Assembly (NCBI GenBank): GCA_045546175.1
Contig: JAZQCI010000103.1
Span: 1-64,000 of the forward strand
Direction of reading: 5' to 3'
From: CAG-791 sp045546175
GTDB lineage: Bacteria > Bacillota > Clostridia > Lachnospirales > Lachnospiraceae
DNA: 64,000 nucleotides
Part shown: in pieces, positions 15,337 through 24,116 of the stretch
How the letters are laid out: every line of letters starts with the position of its first letter
Numbering within the stretch: the first letter of the stretch is position 1
Translations under genes and position numbers: made by a program
Notes under the pieces: generated by a model
What the model was told of the DNA's origin: nothing
Databases searched by the model: none
Seen by the model: only the letters and a program-made list of their open reading frames with translations

Positions 15337-18186
15337 TTAGACCGGATACACAAGACGTCCGTACTGGTCGAAAACTCTGTATCCCGGATGTGCGTCCGCG
15401 GTCTTAATCGCGATTTCCAAATACTTGTGTGCAGAAATCTGACTCTGCGCATTCGCCCATGTCTTACGCACTCTGAAAAATCCTGTCCTGTAAGAGTCAG
15501 GATAAACCGGAACTCCATGGTCGTCATAGACTTCGTATCCGGAATTTTCCTTCGCTTTCGCGATAGCATTTTTCGGGTTGCGGTATGCGCCTTTCTGAGA
15601 TTTCACGTCACTCCATGTTTTCCTGACTCGGAAGAGTCCGTCGTTCAGAACCGTCGGTTTCGGTGCCGGTGCGGGCGTCGGCGTCGGTGCCGGTTTCGGC
15701 TCAGGCGTAGGCGTCGGTTTCGGTGCGGGCGTCGGTGCTGGTGCTTTGCCGGGTCTGTACACTTCCTTGCCATTCCAATCAAAGACCGCATACGTGCCCT
15801 TCCACTTATCCGCCTCTGCTTTGGCATTATTCAGGACGGTATATGCGCCTTTCTGCGTCTTGCTGTCGCTCCATGTTGTGCGTACCCTGTAGTAGTGCGG
15901 CACAGCCGGGTTCTCCCCGCCGTCGCCTTTGCCAAACGGTACGTCCCATGAGATGACCTTACTGCCCTGAGTGAAGACCGCTTTACCTGATTTAATCACT
16001 CCATAGATATTTGCGTTCAACTGCCATACAGGTACTCCCGCTTCCCTCATACGACCGGAACCATATCTAGTGAACTCGCAGGAACCCGGGTTTCCTGACT
16101 CATTATTGCACTGAATTGCAAAGATGCATCCGTGCGCCACGTAGATACGTGCAGATGTGCGGTTTCCGTTGTTTCCATGGTGCCCAACCTCTGCGCCTTT
16201 GACTTTCAGGTTATATTTGTCAACGAACTGACTAGCGTCGGCGTCTCCCGCAGTAATGTAATATGACTGGTTAGAATACAGACAGATACTACCGTCGTTC
16301 AGATATGCCCATGCTTCGCCGGTGTCATACTCACTCCATTTCGTCGGCTGATTTCTGTAAACGGTAAATTCAATCTCTCCGCACTTGATAACATCGCCGG
16401 TCTTCACATAATGGATTTTTGCGCCTGCGCTTTCCGCCTGTGTGATGAATTTCTGTAAGTAAGCCTTATCGCTAGCCGCACTTCTGCCGTTCTTCGTGCC
16501 ATCTCCCGCCAGTTTCAGAGACTCAGGGTCATATACCCATACGTTCTCTACCGTAATCCTACTGTCTTCGAGAAGCCTGAACCCTCCGCCAATATGGTCA
16601 GGGTGAGCGTGCGTGCCCACGAAATCGACCTTTTTCAGGTCATTGTCGACAAGGTACTGAACAAGGTTCTTTGCCGCCTCGCTGTTTTTCTCGTAGTTAT
16701 CAATGACAATAGTCTTGCCGTTCTGGTCGTGCCATACGCACCCTGCGCCCTGCCTGTCGTCCGGTGAAGATGTACGAGTATACCCCGGATAAAATACCTT
16801 AATCTCTTTGGTCTTTACCGGTGCTACTGCCGGTACTACTGTCGGCGCCACTGTCTGTCCGGTATACGTCGTATTGTACTTGGTAAGACCATACTGCTCC
16901 ACGATACGGCAGATTTTATCCGCGTAGTCCGGTGCCGTCGCATAGTCGCCCGCTTTGATAATCGTCGCCGCAATCCTGTAATCCTTCTCACCGACCAGAC
17001 CACGATATCTGAGAGCGGAACCGTTCTTTGCGCCCGCCAGGTATGCGGAATGGTCTCCTACGCTCTCCGCATAATTGTTATAAACGCGGAACTCCGCTTT
17101 CACCGTCGCCGCGCCTGTGGAATATACTTCCTTCGTATCTTTTGTGCAGACTCTTTTTCCGTCCCATGTGGAACCGGGCCATGTGTTCCCGGAAAGATTT
17201 TTCTTCATGCCGAAGAGGTTATGCGCATTTTTTGCCAGGTCGGAACGTCCCCATCCGCTCTCCAAAATCGCCTGCGCAATTGTTACGGCTGCGCAGATAC
17301 CGGTCTTTGCCATATCCGCTTTTGCCAAAGGCGCAATTTCATCGATGAACGCCTCGGTGTAATGCTTCGTAGTCGGTGCCGCCGGTGCCGGTGTATTCTG
17401 CCCACGGTTTTTGTAATCTGCCTCCAATGCCGCTCTCGACTTCGGCCCGTAAACGCCGTCGACCGTCAGTCCCTTATTTGCCTGATATTTTCTGAGTGCG
17501 CTGTCCGTCGCCGCTCCAAAATCTCCATCCGCGCCCCATGTGCCGCAGGAATATCCGCACGCAATCAGCATTGTCTGCATTTTCTTAACGTCGTCGCCCT
17601 CATCGCCTTTACTCAGGGAACGCGGTTCTACCGTCACAGAACCCGCCGCTCCACAGAGACGTGCTGTAACTACTGAAGCAAGGCTCCCCATGCGTGCCAT
17701 CAACCAATCTCCCGGGCAGGATTTATTTGCAAACCATCTGTGAACGGTAAGCAACATTTCACCTGATTTCGGGCTGTAATTCAGCGCTGCATTCTTGTCG
17801 CTTATCCAAATCAGTTTGTTTTTACCGTTACGTCTGCAAATGTCCACGCAAAGGTCTACCAGTTTGTTATATACCGTGCTATTGAATGCATAAGGACTTG
17901 TCTTTTCGCTTGCACATTCAATCGTCACCGCCCGCTGGTCATTGGCATTACTGGATGAACACCATGAACGCTTACCCTCGTCAACAATCAGCGCCACCCT
18001 TCCGTCGCTTCCAATCGCATAATTACAGGACGCCTGATAATTCGAACGTGCGAACAGCCCCCCAAGGGTTTCCACGGATAACTGACCGACCACGCAATGC
18101 GGCGTTATACGGTCAATACTATGAGTTCGTTTTCCGCTGTTATTTGGGCTCAGTTTCGTATAATTTACGAGTGAAGAATTGCTCAT
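15337..18186 (-). CDS. Multi-enzyme endolysin: amidase, wall-binding, glucosaminidase and metallo-beta-lactamase-fold domains
   Basis: 949 aa. Residues 1-180 are an Amidase_2 domain with likely zinc ligands H30, H149 and C157. Residues 190-260 are a peptidoglycan-binding helical repeat (DGDFGAATDSALRKYQANKG, VDGVYGPKSRAAL). Residues 275-437 are a FlgJ-like glucosaminidase (AQAILESGWGRSDLAKNAHN with the catalytic Glu309). Residues 460-755 are a metallo-beta-lactamase fold with THAHPDHIGG (H526, H528, D530, H531), ITAGDAD (D648) and GHHGN (H669, H670). Residues 764-949 contain three wall-binding repeats of the form FRVRKTWSDxxSQKGAY, with a Pro-rich linker between the first and second. It is the last late gene and would lyse the host wall with the holin-like proteins upstream. 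Start: AAGGAAAAG just before the ATG. A hydrolase of the ComEC/beta-lactamase superfamily inside a lysin is unusual. Confidence 0.9.
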   Translation of the reverse strand: MSNSSLVNYTKLSPNNSGKRTHSIDRITPHCVVGQLSVETLGGLFARSNYQASCNYAIGSDGRVALIVDEGKRSWCSSSNANDQRAVTIECASEKTSPYAFNSTVYNKLVDLCVDICRRNGKNKLIWISDKNAALNYSPKSGEMLLTVHRWFANKSCPGDWLMARMGSLASVVTARLCGAAGSVTVEPRSLSKGDEGDDVKKMQTMLIACGYSCGTWGADGDFGAATDSALRKYQANKGLTVDGVYGPKSRAALEADYKNRGQNTPAPAAPTTKHYTEAFIDEIAPLAKADMAKTGICAAVTIAQAILESGWGRSDLAKNAHNLFGMKKNLSGNTWPGSTWDGKRVCTKDTKEVYSTGAATVKAEFRVYNNYAESVGDHSAYLAGAKNGSALRYRGLVGEKDYRIAATIIKAGDYATAPDYADKICRIVEQYGLTKYNTTYTGQTVAPTVVPAVAPVKTKEIKVFYPGYTRTSSPDDRQGAGCVWHDQNGKTIVIDNYEKNSEAAKNLVQYLVDNDLKKVDFVGTHAHPDHIGGGFRLLEDSRITVENVWVYDPESLKLAGDGTKNGRSAASDKAYLQKFITQAESAGAKIHYVKTGDVIKCGEIEFTVYRNQPTKWSEYDTGEAWAYLNDGSICLYSNQSYYITAGDADASQFVDKYNLKVKGAEVGHHGNNGNRTSARIYVAHGCIFAIQCNNESGNPGSCEFTRYGSGRMREAGVPVWQLNANIYGVIKSGKAVFTQGSKVISWDVPFGKGDGGENPAVPHYYRVRTTWSDSKTQKGAYTVLNNAKAEADKWKGTYAVFDWNGKEVYRPGKAPAPTPAPKPTPTPEPKPAPTPTPAPAPKPTVLNDGLFRVRKTWSDVKSQKGAYRNPKNAIAKAKENSGYEVYDDHGVPVYPDSYRTGFFRVRKTWANAQSQISAHKYLEIAIKTADAHPGYRVFDQYGRLVYPV

Positions 18187-18216
18187 CTTTTCCTTCTTTC
18201 CGCGCTTCCGCGCATA

Positions 18217-18247
18217 AAAAAGAGGAACAGGATTATTTCCTGTTCCC
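18217..18247 (-). terminator. Terminator-like hairpin before the endolysin gene
   Basis: Minus-strand stem GGAACAGG / CCTGTTCC, then TCTTTTTTA. It separates the small tail gene from the endolysin and may reduce its expression until late. Confidence 0.7.
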
Positions 18248-18448
18248 CATGTTTTGGTTTTGGTTTTTCGTTATGAACCTTTTATCGTCCACTTCCGCGC
18301 CGCCACCGCCGCTTCCGCCTGAGGCTATTGCCTGAATTCGCGCAGGCATGTCGGATAACTGCATGGTACCGGAACCACCGTCTGCCTCGCTTATCGCCTG
18401 CGCTATCGCATTCAACAGGCTATTTGATACTATTGATTTGTTCGCCAT
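18233..18448 (-). CDS. Small tail-associated protein
   Basis: 71 aa. The N-terminus (MANKSIVSNSLLNAIAQAIS) followed by MPARIQAI and a Gly/Ser stretch is a pattern seen in small proteins encoded next to phage tail fibres, and similar stretches occur at the N-termini of tail fibre proteins. No catalytic motif. Probably a structural adaptor or a fibre-end module. It lies between the collagen-like fibre gene and the endolysin gene. Confidence 0.6.
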   Translation of the reverse strand: MANKSIVSNSLLNAIAQAISEADGGSGTMQLSDMPARIQAIASGGSGGGGAEVDDKRFITKNQNQNMGNRK

Positions 18449-18460
18449 CTCGCACCCCCA

Positions 18461-19372
18461 TTATCCGTAGTATGACGTATCGCCGTTATCGTAATAATCA
18501 TCAATCAATGACAAAATGTTGTTGGCGAACGCCTGACCAATGTTATGTCTGGTCTTCAGTTCTACTAGCGCCGTCGATGAGTATATGTACATTTTAAATT
18601 TCGATACATTATTGGAAAATTCGATATGTGACTGGTTTATCAATGTGTTGGAATAATAATACGTTAAAGTAATTCCCAATGTTTCTGACGTGCCCGTATA
18701 GCAGTAGGCTTCCACTGAACTATCATATACTCTGGACAACTGCACGACATCCTGTGCGCCGTCTGCGTCAAAAACATACCGGCGAACTTGGAGACCGCTC
18801 ATTGTACCATCTGTATTTACCCATGTTGCTCCCGGGCTTGATACATTGAAAACCTGTCCATTACAATGTGTTTCATAAAACAGCCCGTTTTCTGCTACAA
18901 TTTCTGCAATATCGGTTTTGTCCTGAGCGGTCAGAACGTAATCATCTCCCGGGTCACCTTTCGCGCCGTTTGTGATATTCGCAGTCGTCGTCCCGCTCTT
19001 GTCCGTAATCGTAATCTTCGCTCCGCCGGTTACTGCCTCAACCTTCGCTGACGGTGAATATCCGTCCTGACCATCTTTGCCCGCGGCTCCCGGACTCCCG
19101 TTCGTGCCATTAGTCACTGTCGCAGTCGTCGTCCCGTCCTTGTCCGTAATCGTAATCTTTGCTCCGCCTGTAACTGCTTCGACCGTCGCCGTCGGTGAAA
19201 CACCGTCAACTCCATCTTTTCCGTCTTTGCCTGCGGCTCCCGGCGTCCCCGGGTCTCCTTTCTCTCCCGGCTGTCCCGCAACACCCGGGTCACCTTTATC
19301 GCCCTTGTCACCTTTAATCGTGGGTATGTATACCCACTTGCCGCTTTCATTTTTGATTTTCAGAATGCTCAT
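18461..19372 (-). CDS. Collagen-like tail fibre protein
   Basis: 303 aa. Gly-X-Y runs (KGDKGDKGDPGVAGQPGEKG) alternate with two beta-rich units of the form DGVSPTATVEAVTGGAKITI-TDKxGTT, a module also found three times in the neighbouring protein at 19947-21353. Residues 165-303 are a unique C-terminal domain that probably carries receptor binding or trimerisation. The overlap of its start with the upstream gene (4 bases) implies coupled translation. It likely forms part of the distal tail fibre. Confidence 0.8.
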   Translation of the reverse strand: MSILKIKNESGKWVYIPTIKGDKGDKGDPGVAGQPGEKGDPGTPGAAGKDGKDGVDGVSPTATVEAVTGGAKITITDKDGTTTATVTNGTNGSPGAAGKDGQDGYSPSAKVEAVTGGAKITITDKSGTTTANITNGAKGDPGDDYVLTAQDKTDIAEIVAENGLFYETHCNGQVFNVSSPGATWVNTDGTMSGLQVRRYVFDADGAQDVVQLSRVYDSSVEAYCYTGTSETLGITLTYYYSNTLINQSHIEFSNNVSKFKMYIYSSTALVELKTRHNIGQAFANNILSLIDDYYDNGDTSYYG

Positions 19373-19956
19373 ATGTCCGCTCCTTTCTGAAATTCGCCCT
19401 CCCCGGAATTCGTCAAAAACGACTTTGAAATTAAATCGTATAATCCTATTTCACCGTCTGACTTGCGATAGCACGGTATATAATCCGCTATCTTTTCGCC
19501 GTCGCACATAAATACACAACTATAAAGCCTTGCGTACGGTGGATACGTCTTGTTAAACAGGACGTATCTGGCATCGCTGAAATGCGAACCCGTGCGTTTG
19601 AATATTTCTCCGTCAATTTCGCATGTGATTTGGTTACTGAGGTATGTAATATTTATTTTCTTTTTGAAAGTAGAATTAATCTTCGATAATTCACTCCCAC
19701 TAGCGCCGCAAGCATAGACGCTATTTCTCTGCCCAAACCAATTCGGGCCGTTCGTTGAGCAACAAAGCAATACCTGTGAAGCCGTGCTTGTCCGCGTGAA
19801 CTGTGCCACTAAATTAGCGGTAATCAAATTGGCGGCAGAGATGCTCGTACTAATCGACTGCGGCCCTGTACTCTCTATGTACTCAACTTCCTGATATTCT
19901 TTCGGCAACCTTTTCTGCGCCGCCATCATTCTGCGCCTTATCGCCATCATGTCCAT
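19369..19956 (-). CDS. Tail fibre-associated protein with LamG-like domain
   Basis: 195 aa. The segment YQEVEYIESTGPQSISTSI opens a concanavalin/LamG-like beta-sandwich domain that recurs in Firmicute prophage tail and surface proteins, ending with IADYIPCYRKSDGEIGLYDL. It probably binds carbohydrate on the host surface. The first Met residues (MDMMAIRRRMM) give several start options. It overlaps both neighbours by a few bases. Confidence 0.7.
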   Translation of the reverse strand: MDMMAIRRRMMAAQKRLPKEYQEVEYIESTGPQSISTSISAANLITANLVAQFTRTSTASQVLLCCSTNGPNWFGQRNSVYACGASGSELSKINSTFKKKINITYLSNQITCEIDGEIFKRTGSHFSDARYVLFNKTYPPYARLYSCVFMCDGEKIADYIPCYRKSDGEIGLYDLISKSFLTNSGEGEFQKGADI

Positions 19957-21353
19957 GCCATCACCGCCCCGTAAATTCCGTCCATGATATTGATTTCGTA
20001 TGTCGTATCTGCCTCAATGGACAATTCCTTGCCGCCCGGAAATTTCACTGCCAAAGGAAGTTCCACTACCGCAGGCGTAGAACCTGAATGGAAGATTACA
20101 TCGCAAATCCCGGAAGGACTAGGAGTGAATGTCAACGTCGCCACTTCTCCGCAGATGTACCTGACACCGCTCTGTGCGGTTATCACCGGGTCTGTCCCAG
20201 ATACGTTCACCACGTCATCCGCATCGCCGTCCGTATCAATCCAAACGCTCACATCGTCGTCCGTAGGTTCATTGTCTCCAACATAAACACCTGAGCTTCC
20301 GGTATCGCCCTTCGTGCCGTTAAGAACCGTTGCCGCCGTCGTCCCGGTTTTGTCCGTAATAGAAATAGTCGCACCCAGAGGCGTCTGCGTTACGCTTGCT
20401 GACGGTGAGAACCCATCTTCCCCGGCCTTGCCATCTTTGCCCGCCGCTCCCGGCTGCCCATCCTGTCCATTTGTAAGCGTTGCAACCGTTGTGCCATTCT
20501 TGTCTGTAATTGTTACCTTTGCTCCGCCGCTTACAGTTTCTACCTTTGCCGTCGGTGAAACACCATCAGCCCCGTCTTTCCCGTCCTTGCCATCTTTGCC
20601 CGCCGCTCCCGGCTGTCCATTTGTCAGAACTGCGGTAGTCGTACCTGTTTTGTCTGTGACTGTGACCTTTGCCCCGCCGCTTACAGTTTCTACCTTTGCC
20701 GTCGGTGAAACACCGTCAACTCCGTCTTTCCCCGCGGCTCCCGGCTGTCCCGGCTGTCCATCCTTGCCGTCCTCTCCGACCGCCTTAATTCCGGTATCAA
20801 CGAAATCCCCGGCATCTGCGTCCCAGACAAACCAGTTTCCATTCACAATTTTCGGATATTTTGTGACATTGGTTTCTGACTTATCCGCCGCCGTCTCCGC
20901 TTTCTGCTTTGCGGTCTCTGCCGCTTCCGCCGTCGTTGTCATCTGTCGAATAATTTCGTCAATCGCACTGCGTTGTGCGGGCGTCGCATCTTCATAAGGG
21001 TCTGACAGAGGCGGCGCATCAATCAGGGGAATTACCACGCAGTATTCCGTTGTAATACTGTCCTCGTCCACGACCGCAAAGTATGCTCGGATACGCCCCT
21101 CGTCTCCGCCATCCTCGTCAAGGTCAAAGAACTTGTCGTCAGGAATTGGAATACTCAGCGCTCCGTTCTCAACTGTGCCTGTCGCGGGAACCGCCTCGTC
21201 GTCGCCGTCGCTGATAAACGCAACACGCAAAACGGCGCCCTCGTCGAAAGGAACGCCGTAAACTTCAAGCACTTGTCCAGTATTTCGTTTAAACTCAGCG
21301 GGCGCAACAATCATCCTTTCGCCCGGCGCAAACAACACTCTGATTTTATTCAT
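19947..21353 (-). CDS. BppU-like baseplate protein with collagen-like repeats
   Basis: 468 aa. Residues 1-115 resemble the N-terminal domain of upper baseplate protein BppU (RVLFAPGERMIVAPAEFKRN, LEVYGVPFDEGAVLRVAF). A helical linker follows (about 130-165), then collagen-like GKDGQPGQPGAAGKDG runs and three modules of the form DGVSPTAKVETVSGGAKVTV, and a C-terminal beta domain. Probably links the baseplate to receptor-binding fibres. The ATG at 21353 follows GGAGGGTGACG; a GTG at 21359 is less likely. Confidence 0.8.
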   Translation of the reverse strand: MNKIRVLFAPGERMIVAPAEFKRNTGQVLEVYGVPFDEGAVLRVAFISDGDDEAVPATGTVENGALSIPIPDDKFFDLDEDGGDEGRIRAYFAVVDEDSITTEYCVVIPLIDAPPLSDPYEDATPAQRSAIDEIIRQMTTTAEAAETAKQKAETAADKSETNVTKYPKIVNGNWFVWDADAGDFVDTGIKAVGEDGKDGQPGQPGAAGKDGVDGVSPTAKVETVSGGAKVTVTDKTGTTTAVLTNGQPGAAGKDGKDGKDGADGVSPTAKVETVSGGAKVTITDKNGTTVATLTNGQDGQPGAAGKDGKAGEDGFSPSASVTQTPLGATISITDKTGTTAATVLNGTKGDTGSSGVYVGDNEPTDDDVSVWIDTDGDADDVVNVSGTDPVITAQSGVRYICGEVATLTFTPSPSGICDVIFHSGSTPAVVELPLAVKFPGGKELSIEADTTYEINIMDGIYGAVMAWT

Positions 21354-21355
21354 CG

Positions 21356-21736
21356 TCACCCTCCCGCCGTTTCATCGTTTTCATCTTCGTTTTCGGGCGC
21401 ATCGTACAAAGGTATGGAAATGTAGAAAATCGTCGTCACACTGGTGTCATCGACCAATGCTACATACGCTCTCAATCTGCCCATATACCCGCCTTCGCCG
21501 TCTGTATCCTCAAACATTTCGTCAGGAATCGCCACGGTCACGGAACCTTCCATTAGAACGCCCGTCACCGGAACCGCCCTATCGTCGCCTTCGCGGATAA
21601 ATGCAACTCTTACTTTCTGCCCGTCATCGAAAGGCATTCCATAGACTTCCAATGCCTGCCCTTCGTCGCGCTTAAAATGAGCGGGAAGAACGATAGCCCG
21701 CTCATCCCGCTGATACTCACATCGTATTGTGTTCAT
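21356..21736 (-). CDS. BppU-like short baseplate protein
   Basis: 126 aa. It is closely related to the N-terminal domain of the next protein (LPAHFKRDEGQALEVYGMPF against the same segment there) but lacks the fibre part, so it looks like a duplication. Possibly a second baseplate ring component. The ATG at 21736 has GGGG ten bases upstream; an ATG at 21751 overlaps the preceding stop codon. Confidence 0.7.
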   Translation of the reverse strand: MNTIRCEYQRDERAIVLPAHFKRDEGQALEVYGMPFDDGQKVRVAFIREGDDRAVPVTGVLMEGSVTVAIPDEMFEDTDGEGGYMGRLRAYVALVDDTSVTTIFYISIPLYDAPENEDENDETAGG

Positions 21737-21754
21737 TGTCGTTTCCCCCATTAT

Positions 21755-22078
21755 TCAGAAACGTGCAATTTCCTCTCCTCTGTCTTCAGGAACGGCAAAC
21801 CCGAAAGCGTTAGTCCCGGAATACTCCTTATCTGCTTTCTCGTCCTTTTCGTCGTTCTCCTTTGCCGCTCCGACCGCCGCCGCATCGGTGAGACCTTCGC
21901 CGACAATGTAGGCGATAACCGTTGCGCCCGCCATGATGAGTGCGGAAACTTGTGCTGCCTCCGCTTCGGTCTTCCCCATCGCAACCACGACGAGAACCGC
22001 GAAAGCGCATACCGCCGCCCACAGTTTCCTGCTCGTAAGTTTTCTGATAATCTTTTCCTTTGTCGTTTCCTGCTTCAT
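21755..22078 (-). CDS. Holin-like membrane protein
   Basis: 107 aa. Two hydrophobic segments (about residues 19-35, LWAAVCAFAVLVVVAMG, and 42-62, VSALIMAGATVIAYIVGEGL) separated by a short charged turn, then a highly charged C-terminal tail. This two-helix layout, and a position with the lysis and tail-tip genes, fit a holin that would let the endolysin reach the wall. Overlaps the upstream gene by 4 bases. Confidence 0.6.
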   Translation of the reverse strand: MKQETTKEKIIRKLTSRKLWAAVCAFAVLVVVAMGKTEAEAAQVSALIMAGATVIAYIVGEGLTDAAAVGAAKENDEKDEKADKEYSGTNAFGFAVPEDRGEEIARF

Positions 22079-22386
22079 TTCTTTTCCTTCCTTTCGAAAA
22101 TCAGTGATTGAACACGTTTCATATATTCTTCGCCGGTTCCGTTGCCGCCCAGATTTCTGTAAGGCTGATAAATGTATTCGTCAAGGTCTCTGTACTGCCC
22201 CTCCGAGATGTATCCTTTGTCCAGATATACCTCGCACTGTGCTACCAATTTTTCATGCAGCAATCCGAGAAGTGCCGCACGCTCTGCGCTCCGTCTGTCC
22301 ATGTGCTTCAGAATAATAGCCTGTATGCAAGCCCAAAATCCCGTGGATGCGAATATCGCAAGCACAATTTCCGTTAAATGTTCCAT
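22075..22386 (-). CDS. Small membrane protein, holin-associated candidate
   Basis: 103 aa. One N-terminal membrane helix (residues 5-25, TEIVLAIFASTGFWACIQAI) is followed by a charged helical cytoplasmic part (EKLVAQCEVYLDKGYISEGQ). Such one-helix proteins often sit beside holins in Firmicute phages, as holin partner or antiholin. Translationally coupled to the holin-like gene. Confidence 0.55.
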   Translation of the reverse strand: MEHLTEIVLAIFASTGFWACIQAIILKHMDRRSAERAALLGLLHEKLVAQCEVYLDKGYISEGQYRDLDEYIYQPYRNLGGNGTGEEYMKRVQSLIFERKEKK

Positions 22387-22399
22387 CGGTCACTCCCCC

Positions 22400-22813
22400 T
22401 CATTTCTCTTCAACTTCTTTCCATCCCGCCGGGTATGCCGCGGGAGACCAAACATTGTTGTCTATCAGGCTCTCGTAAACCTTTCCTTCAAAACGCACCT
22501 TGTCGCCTGTCATGTATGCGTTTGTGCTATCCGGCTGAACCCAATCCGGAATTACTCCCGGGTCAGGAATAAGGATTTTCGCCCACAGACTAGGCGCCGC
22601 TTCCGGCGTCCATGTCACCTGCGAGGTGTGTTTCTGAAGACATTTGTACGGTTTTCCACCGTACTGAACTCTGTCACCGACCGCATATTCCGTGCCGCCG
22701 CCGCTCCATGCAGGGAAAAGGTGCGGTACCTGAACCGCCTCTGCGTCAGAGAAATCCGCTGAATGTGCAGTTATAATTTCACGGAACTTTTCCGCTTGCT
22801 CTCTTGTTATCAT
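22400..22813 (-). CDS. Protein with two carbohydrate-binding (CBM5/12-like) modules
   Basis: 137 aa. Two similar modules, YAVGDRVQYGGKPYKCLQKH ending in LWAKI and YMTGDKVRFEGKVYESLIDN ending in GWKEV, have the spaced aromatic residues of chitin-binding family 5/12 domains. It probably attaches the tail tip to cell-wall glycans. The first 40 residues may anchor it to the tail. It lies between the holin-like genes and tail fibres. Confidence 0.75.
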   Translation of the reverse strand: MITREQAEKFREIITAHSADFSDAEAVQVPHLFPAWSGGGTEYAVGDRVQYGGKPYKCLQKHTSQVTWTPEAAPSLWAKILIPDPGVIPDWVQPDSTNAYMTGDKVRFEGKVYESLIDNNVWSPAAYPAGWKEVEEK

Positions 22814-22816
22814 CTA

Positions 22817-23032
22817 TCATCCCTCCCCGGTTATAATGGACAGCAGTTCAGCCGCTTCGCTGTTCCCTGAAGGCGTCCAATCGTCGCGCTTTTCGTCGGT
22901 CTCGACGTAATCTTTGTCGACTACATCGACCGCTTCGTCGTAGACAATGCCTGTCGATACCTGGCGGATTTTAAAACCTTCGTCAGAATACGTTCTAATG
23001 AAACGCTCTTTGTATGTTTCTTTGATAATCAT
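22817..23032 (-). CDS. Small tail-region protein of unknown function
   Basis: 71 aa from the ATG preceded by AGGGGGTGCAAA; a longer frame starting at 23074 would overlap the upstream gene. Acidic, no membrane segment, ends with SEAAELLSIITGEG. Similar short ORFs lie between fibres and holins in many siphoviruses, but I recognise no specific family. Confidence 0.6.
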   Translation of the reverse strand: MIIKETYKERFIRTYSDEGFKIRQVSTGIVYDEAVDVVDKDYVETDEKRDDWTPSGNSEAAELLSIITGEG

Positions 23033-23045
23033 TTTGCACCCCCTA

Positions 23046-24116
23046 TCACGGTATCGCCTGAATCTGCGCCGCATATGTCGACCAGTTCGTTGCCGTCTTA
23101 TATGAATTTACAAGATTTGAAGGAACGTAAATTGTGCCTGTGCCGTCCGCAATCGGCGTGTTGTTCAAAACCGAAGGACTTGACAGTGACGCAACACTAC
23201 TGCCGTGCAGATACAGTGCTGTCAGGCTAAGGCATCCTGTGAAAGCACTGGAATTAATCGCCGTTGTGCTATAAAGATGTACCTCTTCGAGAGTCGTACA
23301 CGCATTGAATGTCGAGTTTCCAACTGTTTTTACATCCATCTTCACGGACTTCAATGCCTTGCTGTCCGCAAACGCATAATTCCGTGTTTTGGAAATCGGA
23401 TACGCTGACATGTCAACATCATATGTTTCATCCGACGCCGCCGCCGAAATATTTGCCAGCATCTCCATGTCCGCAACTGTTCCGCCGCCGCCTCCCGTAG
23501 GAACTGCAACGTGAACGCCCGCATAAGAGGAAATGTCGTAGTCGCCGTTTGCATTGATATTGAACGTCCCTGAAGCCTGTGAAGGTACATTGACGTGCGC
23601 CGTCTCATATTTCGTTACATCATATGTGCCATTACTGCGTAAGATAATCCCACCATTCGGTGTCTCAATATCAATAATCGCTCTGTCATACGGTGCGATA
23701 TAGAATGTTCCGGGTTCTGTAATTGTAACCGTAGAACCCGCAACCGGTGCGTTTCTGTCCGCTCCCGCCGGTTCCACTCGCAGAATGAAATTCGCGGAAC
23801 CAATCCTCGGACTGTAACTGCCGAAAACCAGTTCGCAAAGCACATCGCCCTTTTTCTGCGTGAAGTTCAAGGACGGCGTCCATGTCACTACATTTGAAGA
23901 GGATGTATGCGTCGCCGACTCTGATACCGTGCCGCCATCTGCACGTGTGCCTTCGACCATGCAATCGGAAAGCGATACAGATTCGTCTAGTGTGAATGTA
24001 ATTGTCCGCCTGTCGTCATACTGCGATATATGAACTACCGGCAGAACCCCGCCCGGCGTCATAGACAGGTCGACGGAAACCGCCCCGTCGCTGAATACTA
24101 AAAATTTATAGTTCAT
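23046..24116 (-). CDS. Tail fibre protein with BspA-type leucine-rich repeats
   Basis: 356 aa. The N-terminus MNYKFLVFSDGAV shares the motif seen at the start of capsid, scaffold and tail tube proteins. Residues 10-115 look like a BppU-type domain, residues 115-200 are short beta repeats (NGTYDVTKYETAHVNVP, NANGDYDISSYAGVHVAVP), and residues 225-350 form a BspA-like LRR (ALKSVKMDVKTVGNSTFNAC, TTLEEVHLYSTTAINSSAF). Likely a host adhesin on the tail tip. It overlaps the tail-spike gene by 4 bases. Confidence 0.75.
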   Translation of the reverse strand: MNYKFLVFSDGAVSVDLSMTPGGVLPVVHISQYDDRRTITFTLDESVSLSDCMVEGTRADGGTVSESATHTSSSNVVTWTPSLNFTQKKGDVLCELVFGSYSPRIGSANFILRVEPAGADRNAPVAGSTVTITEPGTFYIAPYDRAIIDIETPNGGIILRSNGTYDVTKYETAHVNVPSQASGTFNINANGDYDISSYAGVHVAVPTGGGGGTVADMEMLANISAAASDETYDVDMSAYPISKTRNYAFADSKALKSVKMDVKTVGNSTFNACTTLEEVHLYSTTAINSSAFTGCLSLTALYLHGSSVASLSSPSVLNNTPIADGTGTIYVPSNLVNSYKTATNWSTYAAQIQAIP

